The notes beneath the pieces were generated by a model that saw only the letters and a program-made list of their open reading frames with translations, ran no database searches and was not told where the DNA came from. Position numbers and translations under genes: made by a program. Positions 27,844-36,555 of a stretch of DNA of 57,809 nt are shown one piece after another. The DNA comes from Candidatus Hadersleviella danica (GTDB lineage Bacteria > Chloroflexota > Anaerolineae > Promineifilales > Promineifilaceae): positions 1 through 57,809 of the forward strand of contig JADJSZ010000053.1 of NCBI GenBank assembly GCA_016711405.1, in the 5' to 3' direction. The first letter of the stretch is position 1, and each line of letters begins with the position of its first letter.

Positions 27844-27909
27844 AAGGTGAGGGAGGAGAGTAAGGGAGGAAGAGAGGGGGTGAACCCACTAACCACTAAC
27901 CACTAACCA
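27844..27909 (-). repeat. Word repeat (CCACTAA words) between fabF and rnc
   Basis: CCACTAACCACTAACCACTA, about four and a half units on the plus strand, preceded by a GGAGGGAGGAGA-like purine tract. It supplies the last codons and stop of fabF. Confidence 0.8.
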
Positions 27910-29147
27910 CTAACCACTATACTGCCGAATGGCCAGCACCGCATTGTGGCCGCCGAAGCCGAAGGCGTGGTTGGTACCACGGTGACTTTGCCGGGCGGGC
28001 ATAGTTGGGCACGTAGTCGAGGTCGCAATCGGCCGCGCCCTCGTTGAAATTGATGGTCGGCGGAATCATTTGGTCGCGCATGGCCAGCAGGCAAAACACC
28101 GTTTCGATGGCGCCTGTGCCACCCATAATGTGGCCTGTCATGGATTTGGTGGAGCTGACAGCCAAATTATAGGCATGTTCGCCAAAGGCTGTTTTGATGG
28201 CGGCCGTTTCGGCTGAATCGTTTAGCACCGTGCCTGTCCCGTGGGCATTGACATAATCCACATCTTCGGGGCGTAAACCCGCTTCGGCCAGCGCGGCCAA
28301 AATTGCCCGCGAAGCACCCGCCCCGCCCTCGGCCGGAGCGGTAATGTGGTGGGCATCCGTCGTTTGACCATAGCCGACAATTTCGCCCAAGATGTTTGCC
28401 CCACGCGCCAGCGCATGGTCGAGGCTCTCCAGCACCAAAATGCCCGCGCCTTCTCCGGGGACTAGCCCATCACGGTCTTTGTCGAAGGGGCTGGGCGTGC
28501 CCTCGGTGCGGGTAGAGGTTGCCCCCGCCCGCTCGAAACTGGCAATGGCCACCGACACGAGTGGGGCTTCAACCCCACCTGTCAACATGGCATCGGCGAT
28601 GCCATATTTGATGTAGCGGAATGCTTGCCCCACGCCATCACCCAGCCGCGCAAGCGGTGGTGACGGCGAAACTGGGGCCTTGGATGCCATAATCTATGGC
28701 GGCCATGCCCGCCGCCCCATTGACCATAATCATGGGAATGGCAAAGGGGCTGACTCGGCGAGGGCCGCCTTCGTTCCGCGCCGCTTCTTGGTCTACGGTG
28801 GTCTGCAAGCCGCCAATGCCTGTGCCAATAATCACGCCGATGCGTTGCCGGTTGTCGTCGGTAATTTTCAGGCCCGATTGGGCGAGGGCTTCGATGGTGG
28901 CCACGGCCGCTAAATGCTCAAAGCGGTCACGGCGGCGGGCTTCGCGACGGCCGAGAATCGCCTCGGCATCGAACTCTTTTACTTCGCAAGCCCCGCCCGA
29001 CGTGTGGCCGGTTGTATTGAACAGGGTGATAGGGCCAAAACCTGATTTGCCAGCCAAAATGCCAGCCCAAGAGTCGGCCACATTATGGCCCAAGGGGGTC
29101 ACAAGGCCAGTGCCCGTGACGACGACTCGTTTGTATCCGTTTTCCAT
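27910..29147 (-). CDS. fabF: 3-oxoacyl-[ACP] synthase II, KAS II (frameshifted)
   Basis: Condensing enzyme of fatty acid elongation. Start ATG 29147 with AAGGAGAA upstream. MENGYKRVVVTGTGLVTPLG, the nucleophile Cys in AVTTACAAG, then GVEAPLVSVAIASFERAGA, the active-site His in NAHGTGTVLNDSAE, and the second His in KSMTGHIMGGTGAIE. The C-terminus NHAFGFGGHNAVLAIRQYSG lies in another frame. Indels: one extra G near 28645 and one near 27985. About 412 aa, normal. No acpP is adjacent; rnc follows, as in many fab loci. Confidence 0.93.
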
Positions 29148-29194
29148 GTGATGAAATTCTCCTTGTGCGGGGAATAGGTTAGAGGTAATTCGCA

Positions 29195-29270
29195 CTCGTT
29201 TTGTTACAGGTTACAAGTTACAGGTGGTAAGTGGCTTGTAACTTGTAACCTGCAATCTAGTTCATGGCCA
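29195..29270 (-). repeat. Word repeat (GTAACTTGTAAC words) and gene-free stretch up to 29401
   Basis: TTACAGGTTACAAGTTACAG, core GTGGTAAGTGGC, then CTTGTAACTTGTAACCTGC. The arms pair. From 29271 to 29401 nothing is recognisable. Confidence 0.75.
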
Positions 29271-29401
29271 AAAACTGATGATACGACAGAATTGCGCTTA
29301 AATGAGTATCGAATTACAAAGCATAAACACCAAACAGGATGATTAAGTTCTGATTTTGGGCAAAACGTGCCTCAAGAACGAGTAACCCATCCCCAATCGG
29401 C

Positions 29402-30118
29402 TTAATTATCGGCCGTGGTCGGCCGATAATCCCCCTCCACCCACACACTGTGATCCGCCCCAACTTCCTGCTTCCAGACAGGCACAATCTCTTTCAGCCG
29501 GTCAATGCCGTACCGCGCCGCCTCGAAAGCGCCTTGGTCGCGGTGGCCAGCGGCACAAGCCACCAATGTGGTCGGCTCACCGACTTCGAGGCGGCCGATG
29601 CGTTGCACGATGGCGATGCCGCGCACGAGGGGCCATTGCGCCCAAATTTCGTGGGCAATTTGGCTCATTTTTTCGTGCGCCATCTCCTCATATGCCTCGT
29701 AATTGAGCTGGATGGTGGCGGTGGGCAAGCCATCGCGCTGGGTTTGGCCGCGCACATAGCCACTGAAGGTGATGATGGCACCTACCTCTGGCTGGCGCAG
29801 ATGGGCATGGATGGCGTTGAGGTCGGGTGGCTCGGCCGCGAGGGCAAAATAGGTGGGGTGGGGCAGGCCGCTTCCCCCGCTGACAGGGGGGAAGATGGCC
29901 AATTCGTCGCTGGGCTGGATGGGGGTGTCATCGGCCGCGAAATTGCGGTTGACCGACACAATGGCACTCCGCAACCCATCGGCCAGCATGGGGTGGCTGG
30001 TGATAATGGCCGCCCGCAGGAGTGCCACGGTGGCTGGCTGGGGAAGCTGGACGTGAATACGGCCGCTTCCCGCTTTGTCTTTCAGCGAAGCGTAGAGGCG
30101 AATTTCAATCTCAAACAT
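29402..30118 (-). CDS. MoaD-MoaE fusion, molybdopterin synthase
   Basis: 238 aa, intact. Residues 1-82 are the sulfur carrier MoaD (IEIRLYASLKDKAGS ... DELAIFPPVSGG); residues from about 90 are MoaE (GAIITFSGYVRGQ, LNYEAYEEMAHEKM, GIAIVQRIGRLEVGE, EIVPVWKQE with the catalytic Lys region). Molybdopterin synthase transfers sulfur from the MoaD C-terminal Gly-Gly thiocarboxylate to precursor Z. Here GG is internal (residues 81-82, followed by SGLPHP), so cleavage after GG or an altered route is needed, as known for MoaX-type fusions. No other moa genes are nearby. The start follows CCCCCT. Confidence 0.92.
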   Translation of the reverse strand: MFEIEIRLYASLKDKAGSGRIHVQLPQPATVALLRAAIITSHPMLADGLRSAIVSVNRNFAADDTPIQPSDELAIFPPVSGGSGLPHPTYFALAAEPPDLNAIHAHLRQPEVGAIITFSGYVRGQTQRDGLPTATIQLNYEAYEEMAHEKMSQIAHEIWAQWPLVRGIAIVQRIGRLEVGEPTTLVACAAGHRDQGAFEAARYGIDRLKEIVPVWKQEVGADHSVWVEGDYRPTTADN

Positions 30119-30119
30119 A

Positions 30120-30197
30120 GGGGGAAGGGGATGTTATTCGTTACTGGTTATTGGTTATTGGAGTGTTGGTGCGCAGAACCAATAACGAGTAACTTTT
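30120..30197 (-). repeat. Word-repeat stem-loop (TTATTGG / CCAATAA)
   Basis: TTATTCGTTACTGGTTATTG then GTTATTGG, core GTGTTGGTGCGCAG, then AACCAATAACGAGTAACTTT. The arms are inverted. Confidence 0.85.
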
Positions 30198-30802
30198 TAC
30201 TGGTCTATGGACATGAAATCTGTGACTACCCAGCCCTCTTCCCCCGTGAAAGTGCGGATTTTGATCCATGTAAACCCGCCTTGTTCTTGGGGGGCTTCCT
30301 CATCTAGAACGGTGACAAAGGTGTCGTCGGCCAAAACCTCGATGAGTTCGCCGCCGGGGGTGGTGCGGAAATTGACCCCATTGCCGCCTGTGCCTGTAAC
30401 AAAGGCGCGGACGATGGCGCGGGTAGGTGTGGGGGTGGGCAGGTTCGGGTCTATGGTGGGGGCAGGGGAAGCTGTGACCAAATCGGGCAGGGTGCCGCCA
30501 CTGGGGGGAGGGATGTTGGGTGTGGCCGAGGGTTCGGGGGCATTGGCGGTGGTCGCTACTACGGCTGGGGTTTCGCTGGCGGCCGTTAACTCGGCCGTGC
30601 GGCTCATATCTTGCCACACCAGCCAGCCAACGGCCGAGCCAAACAGCCCCGTACTGAGCCACAACATGGCTGTGGCACGGCGCAAAATCAGCTCGCGCTC
30701 CAAAGTGTAAGACTTAGAGCCACCGCGCTTGATGGTGCTGTAGGTATAAATAACGGCCATGAGGCCGACGATGCTGAGGAAAATGGGAAAAGCAATACCC
30801 AT
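30197..30802 (-). CDS. Membrane-anchored bacterial SH3-domain protein
   Basis: 201 aa, intact. Two N-terminal TM segments (GIAFPIFLSIVGLMAVIYTY; AMLWLSTGLFGSAVGWLVW) surround a basic loop. An Ala/Thr/Pro-rich linker (about 75-130) leads to a C-terminal SH3b domain (VNFRTTPGGELIEVLADDTF, WIKIRTFTGEEGWVVTDFM). SH3b domains commonly bind the cell wall. The substrate is unknown. Confidence 0.8.
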   Translation of the reverse strand: MGIAFPIFLSIVGLMAVIYTYSTIKRGGSKSYTLERELILRRATAMLWLSTGLFGSAVGWLVWQDMSRTAELTAASETPAVVATTANAPEPSATPNIPPPSGGTLPDLVTASPAPTIDPNLPTPTPTRAIVRAFVTGTGGNGVNFRTTPGGELIEVLADDTFVTVLDEEAPQEQGGFTWIKIRTFTGEEGWVVTDFMSIDQ

Positions 30803-30878
30803 GTGAGTGCTAAGTGCTGAGTGCTAAGTTCTGAGTGCTGAGGGAATGGCCAGTAGGCTAACCACTAACCACTAGCCA
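30803..30878 (-). repeat. Word repeat (TGAGTGCT and CCACTAA words)
   Basis: GAGTGCTAAGTGCTGAGTGC at 30804-30840, then CCACTAACCACTAGCCACTA running to 30896 and overlapping the 3' end of prmC, where it encodes VVSG and the stop. Confidence 0.75.
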
Positions 30879-31712
30879 CTAACCACTAACCACTATCTCT
30901 ACCAGCCTGTCATGGCCTGCGTCGTCGGGGTGGAGGGTGATGGTGGCGTGGGGGAAGGTTTTGCGAGCGGCCGTGCAGGCGGCTTCGCCCTGTTGCCAGC
31001 CAATTTCGAGCAAAATGAGGCTTGGGGGAGCGAGGGAGTGGGTGGCTTGAGCCAATAACGGCCGCACCAAATCCAACCCATCTACCCCACCGCGCAAAGC
31101 AAGGGTTGGCTCGTAGGATTTTACCCCATCGGCTAGGCTCGTCCACTCGTCATCGGTAATATAAGGCAAGTTGGCAACGAGAAGGTGGATGGGTGGGGCC
31201 ACGGCCGCCAGCAAATTGCCCTGCACCCAGCGCACGGCCGCGCCATGTGCCGCCCCATTGCGCTGGGCAATGGCCAACGCCTCGGCCGAAATATCCACGG
31301 CCGTCACCTCGGCCGTGGGGCATTCGCAAGCAAGGGTGATGCCGATACAGCCACTCCCAGTGCCCACATCCACCACCTGTGGCGGCTGGGCAAATGATTG
31401 TTCAGCCAGCCAACGCAGGGCACGGCCGACGAGGAGTTCTGTCTCGGGGCGGGGGATGAGGACGGCGGGGGAGACGGCGAACTCGCGGCTGTAAAAAGGG
31501 GCGTGGCCAATCAGGTAGGGGATGGGTTCGCCTTGGGCGGCGCGGTGGATGAGGGCTTGATAAGTGGCGAGTTGATCGGCTGTCACGAGTTCATCATCGT
31601 GCGCGACCAAGTAGGCATGGCCGACCCCCAAGACATGCTCCGCCAACAGGCGTGCTTCCAACGGGGGTAGGTGGGCACGGCCGTAGTTAAGGAGTTGCTT
31701 AATGGGGGTCAT
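30879..31712 (-). CDS. prmC: PrmC/HemK peptide release factor N5-glutamine methyltransferase
   Basis: 277 aa, intact. It methylates the GGQ glutamine of release factors. N-terminal substrate-binding helices (LEARLLAEHVLG, QGEPIPYLIGHAPFYSREF) lead to VLIPRPETELLVGRAL, the SAM motif VVDVGTGSGCIGITLA, AVDISAEALAIAQRN, and the active-site loop NLPYITDDE (NPPY in most members, Pro to Leu here). The C-terminal residues VVSG and the TAG are formed by the GTGGTTAGTGGTTAG word repeat, so the original end may have been altered. Confidence 0.93.
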   Translation of the reverse strand: MTPIKQLLNYGRAHLPPLEARLLAEHVLGVGHAYLVAHDDELVTADQLATYQALIHRAAQGEPIPYLIGHAPFYSREFAVSPAVLIPRPETELLVGRALRWLAEQSFAQPPQVVDVGTGSGCIGITLACECPTAEVTAVDISAEALAIAQRNGAAHGAAVRWVQGNLLAAVAPPIHLLVANLPYITDDEWTSLADGVKSYEPTLALRGGVDGLDLVRPLLAQATHSLAPPSLILLEIGWQQGEAACTAARKTFPHATITLHPDDAGHDRLVEIVVSG

Positions 31713-31742
31713 TTATGAGCGTTACTGATTATTGGTTATTGG
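31713..31742 (-). repeat. Word repeat (TTATTGG)
   Basis: ATTATTGGTTATTGGTTATTG then CTCGCATTCACCAACGGCC and TTCATTG words, continuing to about 31803 inside the next ORF's 3' end. Confidence 0.75.
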
Positions 31743-32591
31743 TTATTGGCTCGCATTCACCAACGGCCTTTTGTTCATTGTGCCTTGTTCATTGCGAATT
31801 GCGTCGGCAAGGGCGGCGACATCGTTGAAGACGAAATCGGGTTGGTGGGTGCTGAGGGCGAGTTCCACGGCCGTATCTACCCCCGAAAGCACCAAAATGG
31901 TGGGCAGACCCACCCCTTGCGCCCCTAAAATATCGGTGTTTAGCCTGTCGCCCAGCATGGCGGTGTTGGCGGGGGTGGCGGATGGCCCTAAGCGGCGCAA
32001 ACATTCGTGGAACATAATCGGCCCCGGTTTGCCAATAACCGTTGGGGTGACGCTGGTGGCGGTTTGGATGAGGGCGAGCAGGGAGCCATTGCCCGGCAGT
32101 TGGCCGTATTCGCTGGGGAAGGTGGCATCGGGGTTGCACCCGATGAACCGCGCTCCGCGACGAATGTGGATGGTGGCGTTGGCCATGTCGGTGTAGGTCA
32201 CTTCGGCCGTCAGCCCAACGACGACGACATCGGCGGTGTCGTCGCGCTCGGTGCGGGGCAGAATGGTCAGCCCTTCGGCCGTGAGCGCCTCGCGCAGGCC
32301 ATCGCCGCCGACCATGTAGATTTTGGCGTGGGGGGCGTGGCTGGCTAGGTAGCCGGCCGTGGCCAAGGCAGAGGTCATAATTTGGTGGGGTTGGACGGCG
32401 ATGCCGAATTTGGCCAGTTTGGCCACATATTGGGCGGGTGTTTTGCTGGCGTTGTTGGTGGCCAGCACAAATTGGATGTGGTGGGCATCCAAGGTTTGGA
32501 AGAAGGTGGGCAGATGGGGCACGGCCGTTTCCCCCCGCCACAGCACCCCATCCATATCGGAAATCAGGTAACGCAAATCGCTTAAATTCAT
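31743..32591 (-). CDS. HAD-superfamily IIA hydrolase (NagD-like)
   Basis: 282 aa, intact. Motif I is ISDMDGVLWRGE (Asp nucleophile), motif II VLATNNASKTPAQY, the C2 cap carries VVGLTAEVTYTDMANA, motif III is VIGKPGPIMF, and motif IV is AMLGDRLNTDILGA. The family dephosphorylates small phosphates such as sugar or nitrophenyl phosphates; the substrate is not deducible. The last 16 residues (NEQGTMNKRPLVNASQ) come from word-repeat DNA. A similar paralogue lies at 50823. Confidence 0.9.
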   Translation of the reverse strand: MNLSDLRYLISDMDGVLWRGETAVPHLPTFFQTLDAHHIQFVLATNNASKTPAQYVAKLAKFGIAVQPHQIMTSALATAGYLASHAPHAKIYMVGGDGLREALTAEGLTILPRTERDDTADVVVVGLTAEVTYTDMANATIHIRRGARFIGCNPDATFPSEYGQLPGNGSLLALIQTATSVTPTVIGKPGPIMFHECLRRLGPSATPANTAMLGDRLNTDILGAQGVGLPTILVLSGVDTAVELALSTHQPDFVFNDVAALADAIRNEQGTMNKRPLVNASQ

Positions 32592-32599
32592 GGGGGGGG

Positions 32600-32605
32600 A
32601 TTATA
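32600..32605 (-). promoter_or_regulatory. -10 box of HAD gene, likely leaderless
   Basis: TATAAT, eight C, then ATG on the minus strand (32591). Confidence 0.55.
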
Positions 32606-32654
32606 GCAGGGGGTGGTATAAGGGACAGGTTGCGAACGAATTAACTTACCAAGC

Positions 32655-32700
32655 AGTCAGTAGTAAATAGTGACCAGTTCTTCACTATTTACTACTGACT
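32655..32700. repeat. Perfect 19-bp stem-loop
   Basis: The arm AGTCAGTAGTAAATAGTGA and its exact complement flank an 8-nt loop, CCAGTTCT. It has no T-run and lies between osmC and the HAD gene. Confidence 0.9.
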
Positions 32701-32753
32701 TGCCATTGAACCGCTTATGACCGAAAGCTCCCCCCGTCGGCTCTCCCCTGAAC

Positions 32754-33167
32754 CTATCCTACAATTTCATAGGTATGCTCAATGGGCACGGCCACTGTCA
32801 GCATCGCATTGGCAGGGCAGTAACGAGTTGCCGAAAGCTCAATCGCCCGCTCCACAGCCTCTGCACTGATATTGACCCCTGCCAACACATAATGAACCAC
32901 AATTTTAGTAAACACCTTTGGATGTTGGTCGGCCCGTTCCGCTTTGACCTGCACCTCAAAACGGCTTACTTCTTGCCGCTTCTTCCGCAAAATCGAAATA
33001 ACATCCATCGCCGTACAGCCGCCTAAACTCATCAACATCAGTTCCAACGGCCGTGCCCCGTCGTCATCCCCCCCCACTTCGCGCTCGGTTCCCATTGTAA
33101 TGGCAAAACCAGAATCGGCCGTGCCGACAAAAGTCATTCCATGATCTAATAAAATTGTTGCTTCCAT
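32754..33167 (-). CDS. OsmC/Ohr family protein
   Basis: 137 aa, intact. The two peroxidatic-type Cys lie in LGGCTAMDVISIL and ATRYCPANAML, with RPLELMLMSLGG between. The family reduces organic hydroperoxides using a reactive Cys pair. It resembles the YhfA-like branch by length. The ribosome-binding site is GAGG before TTAAAACAATG. Confidence 0.9.
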   Translation of the reverse strand: MEATILLDHGMTFVGTADSGFAITMGTEREVGGDDDGARPLELMLMSLGGCTAMDVISILRKKRQEVSRFEVQVKAERADQHPKVFTKIVVHYVLAGVNISAEAVERAIELSATRYCPANAMLTVAVPIEHTYEIVG

Positions 33168-33215
33168 TGTTTTAACCTCGCTATGCGACTAGCCCTAAGA
33201 GGGCGAAAATTAAAG

Positions 33216-33304
33216 TTGGTCGTTGATGGGTCTATTCGTATTGGTGTATTGGTGTATTCGTCTATTTCAATACACCAATAAACCATTACACCACTACACC
33301 CATA
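33216..33304 (-). repeat. Word-repeat stem-loop (GGTGTATT / AATACACC)
   Basis: TATTGGTGTATTGGTGTATT, core CGTCTATTTC, then AATACACCAATAAACC and ACACCACTACACC. From 33305 to 33393 nothing is recognisable. Confidence 0.8.
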
Positions 33305-33393
33305 CAACCGTTTGCGTATCATACCCTGCTAGACGCACCCACTGTAGGTAAATCTTCCCCCATCTAACCTGCTAATTGTCACCAAAAAAACAG

Positions 33394-34623
33394 CTATTTG
33401 TCACGGCCGACTTCCCCCAGCGGCACAAACATATAAGGTTCGGCGGGCTTCCAAAGCGAATAATAACCCGAATTGGTCAGAGTGATGGTTAAGTTGGCGG
33501 CGAGAAGCAAGGTGTGGCCTAAAAGCGGCGGCCGAGTTGGCTCGCCCAGAGCGGCCACAAAATCCACGGCCGTCGCAAAAATAAGCCCCACGGCCGTCCA
33601 CCGCCCCCACACCCCCAGCACCACGGCCGCCCCACACCCCACCGCCACCACAGCCAACAATGAGCCAGCCGTGCCCAGCCACGGCTCCTGCCAGCCCCAA
33701 CTGCCAAACATCAACCGCCACCGCTCCGAGCCACCCCATGTGGGCGGGAACAAACCCGTTGTCACGGCCGTGATCGCTAACACAACCCGCAACACAAATG
33801 GCAACCAGCCCAACGCCCAGCGGTGTGCTCGCTCGCGCCAGCGGGCATAGGCGGCCGTGTGCGGGTCGAGACGGCCGCTGACCACCAGCCAATCCCGCCC
33901 AAACAAAACCAAGGTGGGGGCGATAAAAACAGCTCCCGCCACCCACACGGCGGGCGGCCGAAACACGGGCCATAAAGCCACCGTCAGGAAGCCCATCTGG
34001 AAACCCGCCACCAACCGCCGATATTGGCTCGGCCCCAAGGGCAAAATGGGCAACCCACGCCGCTCGCGCCACCAGATGCCCCACACAAATAAATACCTCG
34101 CCAACGCCAGCGAGGCGTACCACCACGGCAATTGCCCATACCAGATGGCCAAACCAACCACAATGGCAATGCCCAGCGCGTCGTACTCGGTGTCTAAAAT
34201 AGTGCCCAGTTCTGTTTGGTGGTTCGTTTTGCGGGCGGCAAAGCCATCAAAGGCATCGCACAAATCGGCCGCTGTGTACAAAATGACGGGCAACCAGCCC
34301 AATGGCCCGAGCGGCCACGGCAACCAAATGAGTCCGCCCAGCATGGCCAGCAACAAGCCACGGCCGATGGTCAGCCCATTGCCCTAGCCGAGCGTGGGCA
34401 ACACGGCCGTTTCCCCCACCCGCCGATTTTTGCCCAAATGCCGCCCCAAAATGAGCCATACGAGCATAGCCAACAAAGCGGCATGCCCCAACCAACGCCC
34501 TGCCTCCACCCCGCCCCACGGCGTACTGCGGAGCCATCCCCACACCCCCAGCAAGGCTACACCATACAAAAAAAACACCCCCCACCAGCGTGCGCGGAGG
34601 GGGGTGGGAAGGGAAGTGGACAT
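33394..34623 (-). CDS. CDP-alcohol phosphatidyltransferase family protein with in-frame TAG
   Basis: A polytopic protein. The CDP-alcohol phosphotransferase motif is clear: DAFDGFAARK then ELGTILDTEYDALG (DG..AR..G..D...D, active-site Asp). The C-terminal third (FGSWGWQEPWLGTAGSLL ... GHTLLLAANLTITLTNSGYYSLW) resembles a DoxX-like membrane segment. The frame is continuous from ATG 34623, but a TAG interrupts it at about 34386, at a position reading LG*GNGLTIGRG where Trp would fit (TGG to TAG). The downstream ORF alone, from 34356, would lack the N-terminal helices. Either a base error or an interrupted gene. Confidence 0.82.
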
Positions 34624-34634
34624 GGGGGATTAGT

Positions 34635-34722
34635 GTAGGGGTATATTGGTAGATTGGTAGATGGGTGTATGGGTGTATGGGTGAATCAATATACCACTAT
34701 ACCCATAGACAAATATACCGCC
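34635..34722 (-). repeat. Word-repeat stem-loop (GGGTGTAT / ATACCC)
   Basis: TATATTGGTAGATTGGTAGA then GGGTGTATGGGTGTATGGG, core GTGAATC, then AATATACCACTATACCCATA. Confidence 0.8.
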
Positions 34723-35687
34723 TTACATTGCCACAACAGTGCCCAACCCCATCTCTTCGGCCGTGCGCAGGGCGATACCTGCGGCGATGGCATCTTGCAC
34801 GGCCACGCCGACGGATTTGAAGAAGGTAATTTGCTCGGCCGAGGTGCGCCCTGTGTGGCTCCCTGCCACAATTTCGCCCAATTCAGCGTGGATGTGGTCG
34901 GCCGTAATCGCCCCACAGTCGCGGGCCATAATCAGTTCACCCGCCTCCGCCCATGCGCTCTCGCGGCTGTCTACCACCACAAGGGCGCGTTGCACGGTGG
35001 CCACATCCACCTCTTGCATGGTGGGCGTGTAAGACCCCACGCCAATGACATGGGTTCCGGGAGCCAAATCATCGCCGCGAAAGGTAGGGGTGGATGAGGT
35101 GGTGGCGGTGTAGACGATGTCAGCGCCACGCACGGCCGCGCTCGGCTCGTCCACCACGATGATGTGCGCCAAATGGGACATCTCGGCCGCGAACGCCTCA
35201 GCACGGGCGCGGGAGGGGCTGTAAACGCGCACCTCTTCGATGGGGCGCACAGCACACACAGCTTCTAACCCAGCGCGGGCTTGCACCCCACTTCCCAACA
35301 TGGCCAAGGTTTTGCTCTCGGCCGGGCCAATAGATCGGCCGAAGCACCACCGCCCGCCCCTGTGCGAATGGCGGTCAGGGTTCCCCCTTCCAACAGGGCA
35401 AGAGGACGGCCGTTGTGTGCGTCTAACACCATCACGGCCGCATGAATCATGGGCAAACCGACATTTTTGGGGAAAACAGAGACGATTTTGACGGCCAACT
35501 CCCCGCTCCCGCTCAGGTAAGCGGGCATAAACAAGGCCACCCCCTCCTGTGCGGGCACGCCCACACGTGCGCGAAGGGGCACATCCGCCTGCCCTGTGGA
35601 AAGCTGGGCGAAGGCGTGTTTCATGCCCTCAATGGCGGCACTCATCAGCAACGCCCGACGCACATCATCTGCGGAAAGAATACGCAT
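34723..35687 (-). CDS. Ornithine cyclodeaminase/mu-crystallin family protein (one frameshift)
   Basis: NAD(P)-dependent family acting on amino or imino acids (ornithine cyclodeaminase, alanine dehydrogenase, ketimine reductase). N-terminal part: RILSADDVRRAL, VPLRARVGVP, LEGGTLTAIRTGA. Rossmann part: LAMLGSGVQARAGLEAVCAV, DIVYTATTSSTP and HVIGVGSYTP. A C lost at about 35327 (CGGCCCGAG read as CGGCCGAG) shifts the frame. It lies downstream of livKHMGF on the same strand, so it may act on an imported amino acid (inference). About 320 aa, normal. Confidence 0.88.
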
Positions 35688-35689
35688 AA

Positions 35690-35769
35690 CAATTCACAAT
35701 GAACAATGAGCAAAGAAAGTTGGTGCGCGGGGCACCTTTGTTCATTATTCATTGATAATTGCGCATTGG
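35690..35769 (-). repeat. Word-repeat stem-loop (ATTCACAATGAACAATGAGC)
   Basis: ACAATTCACAATGAACAATG, core GTTGGTGCGCGGGGCACC, then TTGTTCATTATTCATTGATA. Confidence 0.85.
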
Positions 35770-36489
35770 CTATTCAATGCCAAGATACGCTTTTTGGACG
35801 GTGGGGTCTTTTTGCAACTGTTTGGCGTTGCCCGAAAGAACGATTTGGCCTGTTTGCAACACATAGCCCCTGTGGGAAATTTGGAGCGACATGTGGGCGT
35901 TTTGCTCTACCAGCAACACCGTTGTGCCTTCTTGTTCGTTGATGGTTTTGACGGTGTCAAAAATGGTTTCGACAAGAATGGGGGCCAAGCCCATCGAGGG
36001 TTCATCGAGGAGGAGGAGACGCGGCCGTCCCATCATGGCTCGCCCCATGGCCAACATTTGTTGCTCCCCACCACTCATCGTGCCTGAAAGTTGTTTGCGC
36101 CGTTCGGCCAAACGGGGGAAAAGGGTGTAGGCGCGTTCCATGTCTTGCAAAATTTGGGCTTTGTCGTTACTGCGATAGGCTCCGAGTTCGAGATTTTCCT
36201 CAACGGTCATTTTGGCAAACACCCCGCGCCCCTCGGGAACCATGATAATTCCTTTGGGAATGAGGTCGTGCGAGGGGTAGGGGGCGATGTTTTCGCCCTC
36301 GAACAAAATTTGCCCTTGGCGCGGCCGTAATAACCCGCAAATGGCGCGGAGGGTGGTTGTTTTGCCCGCCCCATTACTGCCGATAAGCGAAACGATTTCC
36401 CCTTCGTTGACGATGAGGGAAATGCCTTTGAGGGCATGAATGTTGCCGTAATAGGCGTGTACGTCGTTGACTTGGAGAAGGGAAGACAT
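35770..36489 (-). CDS. livF: LivF, branched-chain amino acid ABC transporter ATPase
   Basis: 239 aa, intact. Walker A SNGAGKTTT, Q-loop GIIMVPEGRGVFAKMTVEEN, signature MSGGEQQML, Walker B LLLLDEPSMGLAP and H-loop EQNAHMSL. It is the second cytoplasmic ATPase of the Liv/HAAT importer and the last gene of livKHMGF. The start ATG follows ACCCCCC rather than a Shine-Dalgarno. Confidence 0.96.
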   Translation of the reverse strand: MSSLLQVNDVHAYYGNIHALKGISLIVNEGEIVSLIGSNGAGKTTTLRAICGLLRPRQGQILFEGENIAPYPSHDLIPKGIIMVPEGRGVFAKMTVEENLELGAYRSNDKAQILQDMERAYTLFPRLAERRKQLSGTMSGGEQQMLAMGRAMMGRPRLLLLDEPSMGLAPILVETIFDTVKTINEQEGTTVLLVEQNAHMSLQISHRGYVLQTGQIVLSGNAKQLQKDPTVQKAYLGIE

Positions 36490-36555
36490 GGGGGGTTGCG
36501 GAATGCGGAATGGGGATTGCGGAATAACAAGTAACGAATAACGAAGGACTCGCCA
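36490..36555 (-). repeat. Word repeat (GCGGAATG and CACTAATC words)
   Basis: TTGCGGAATGCGGAATGGGG then AACAAGTAACGAATAACGA and CACTAATCACTAATC. The last words also encode the end of LivG (EISD) and its stop. Confidence 0.8.

Noticed and set aside
31789..32541. A long minus-strand ORF rich in Arg/His
   Set aside because: It is an alternative frame of the HAD gene at 31743-32591, which has all four HAD motifs.
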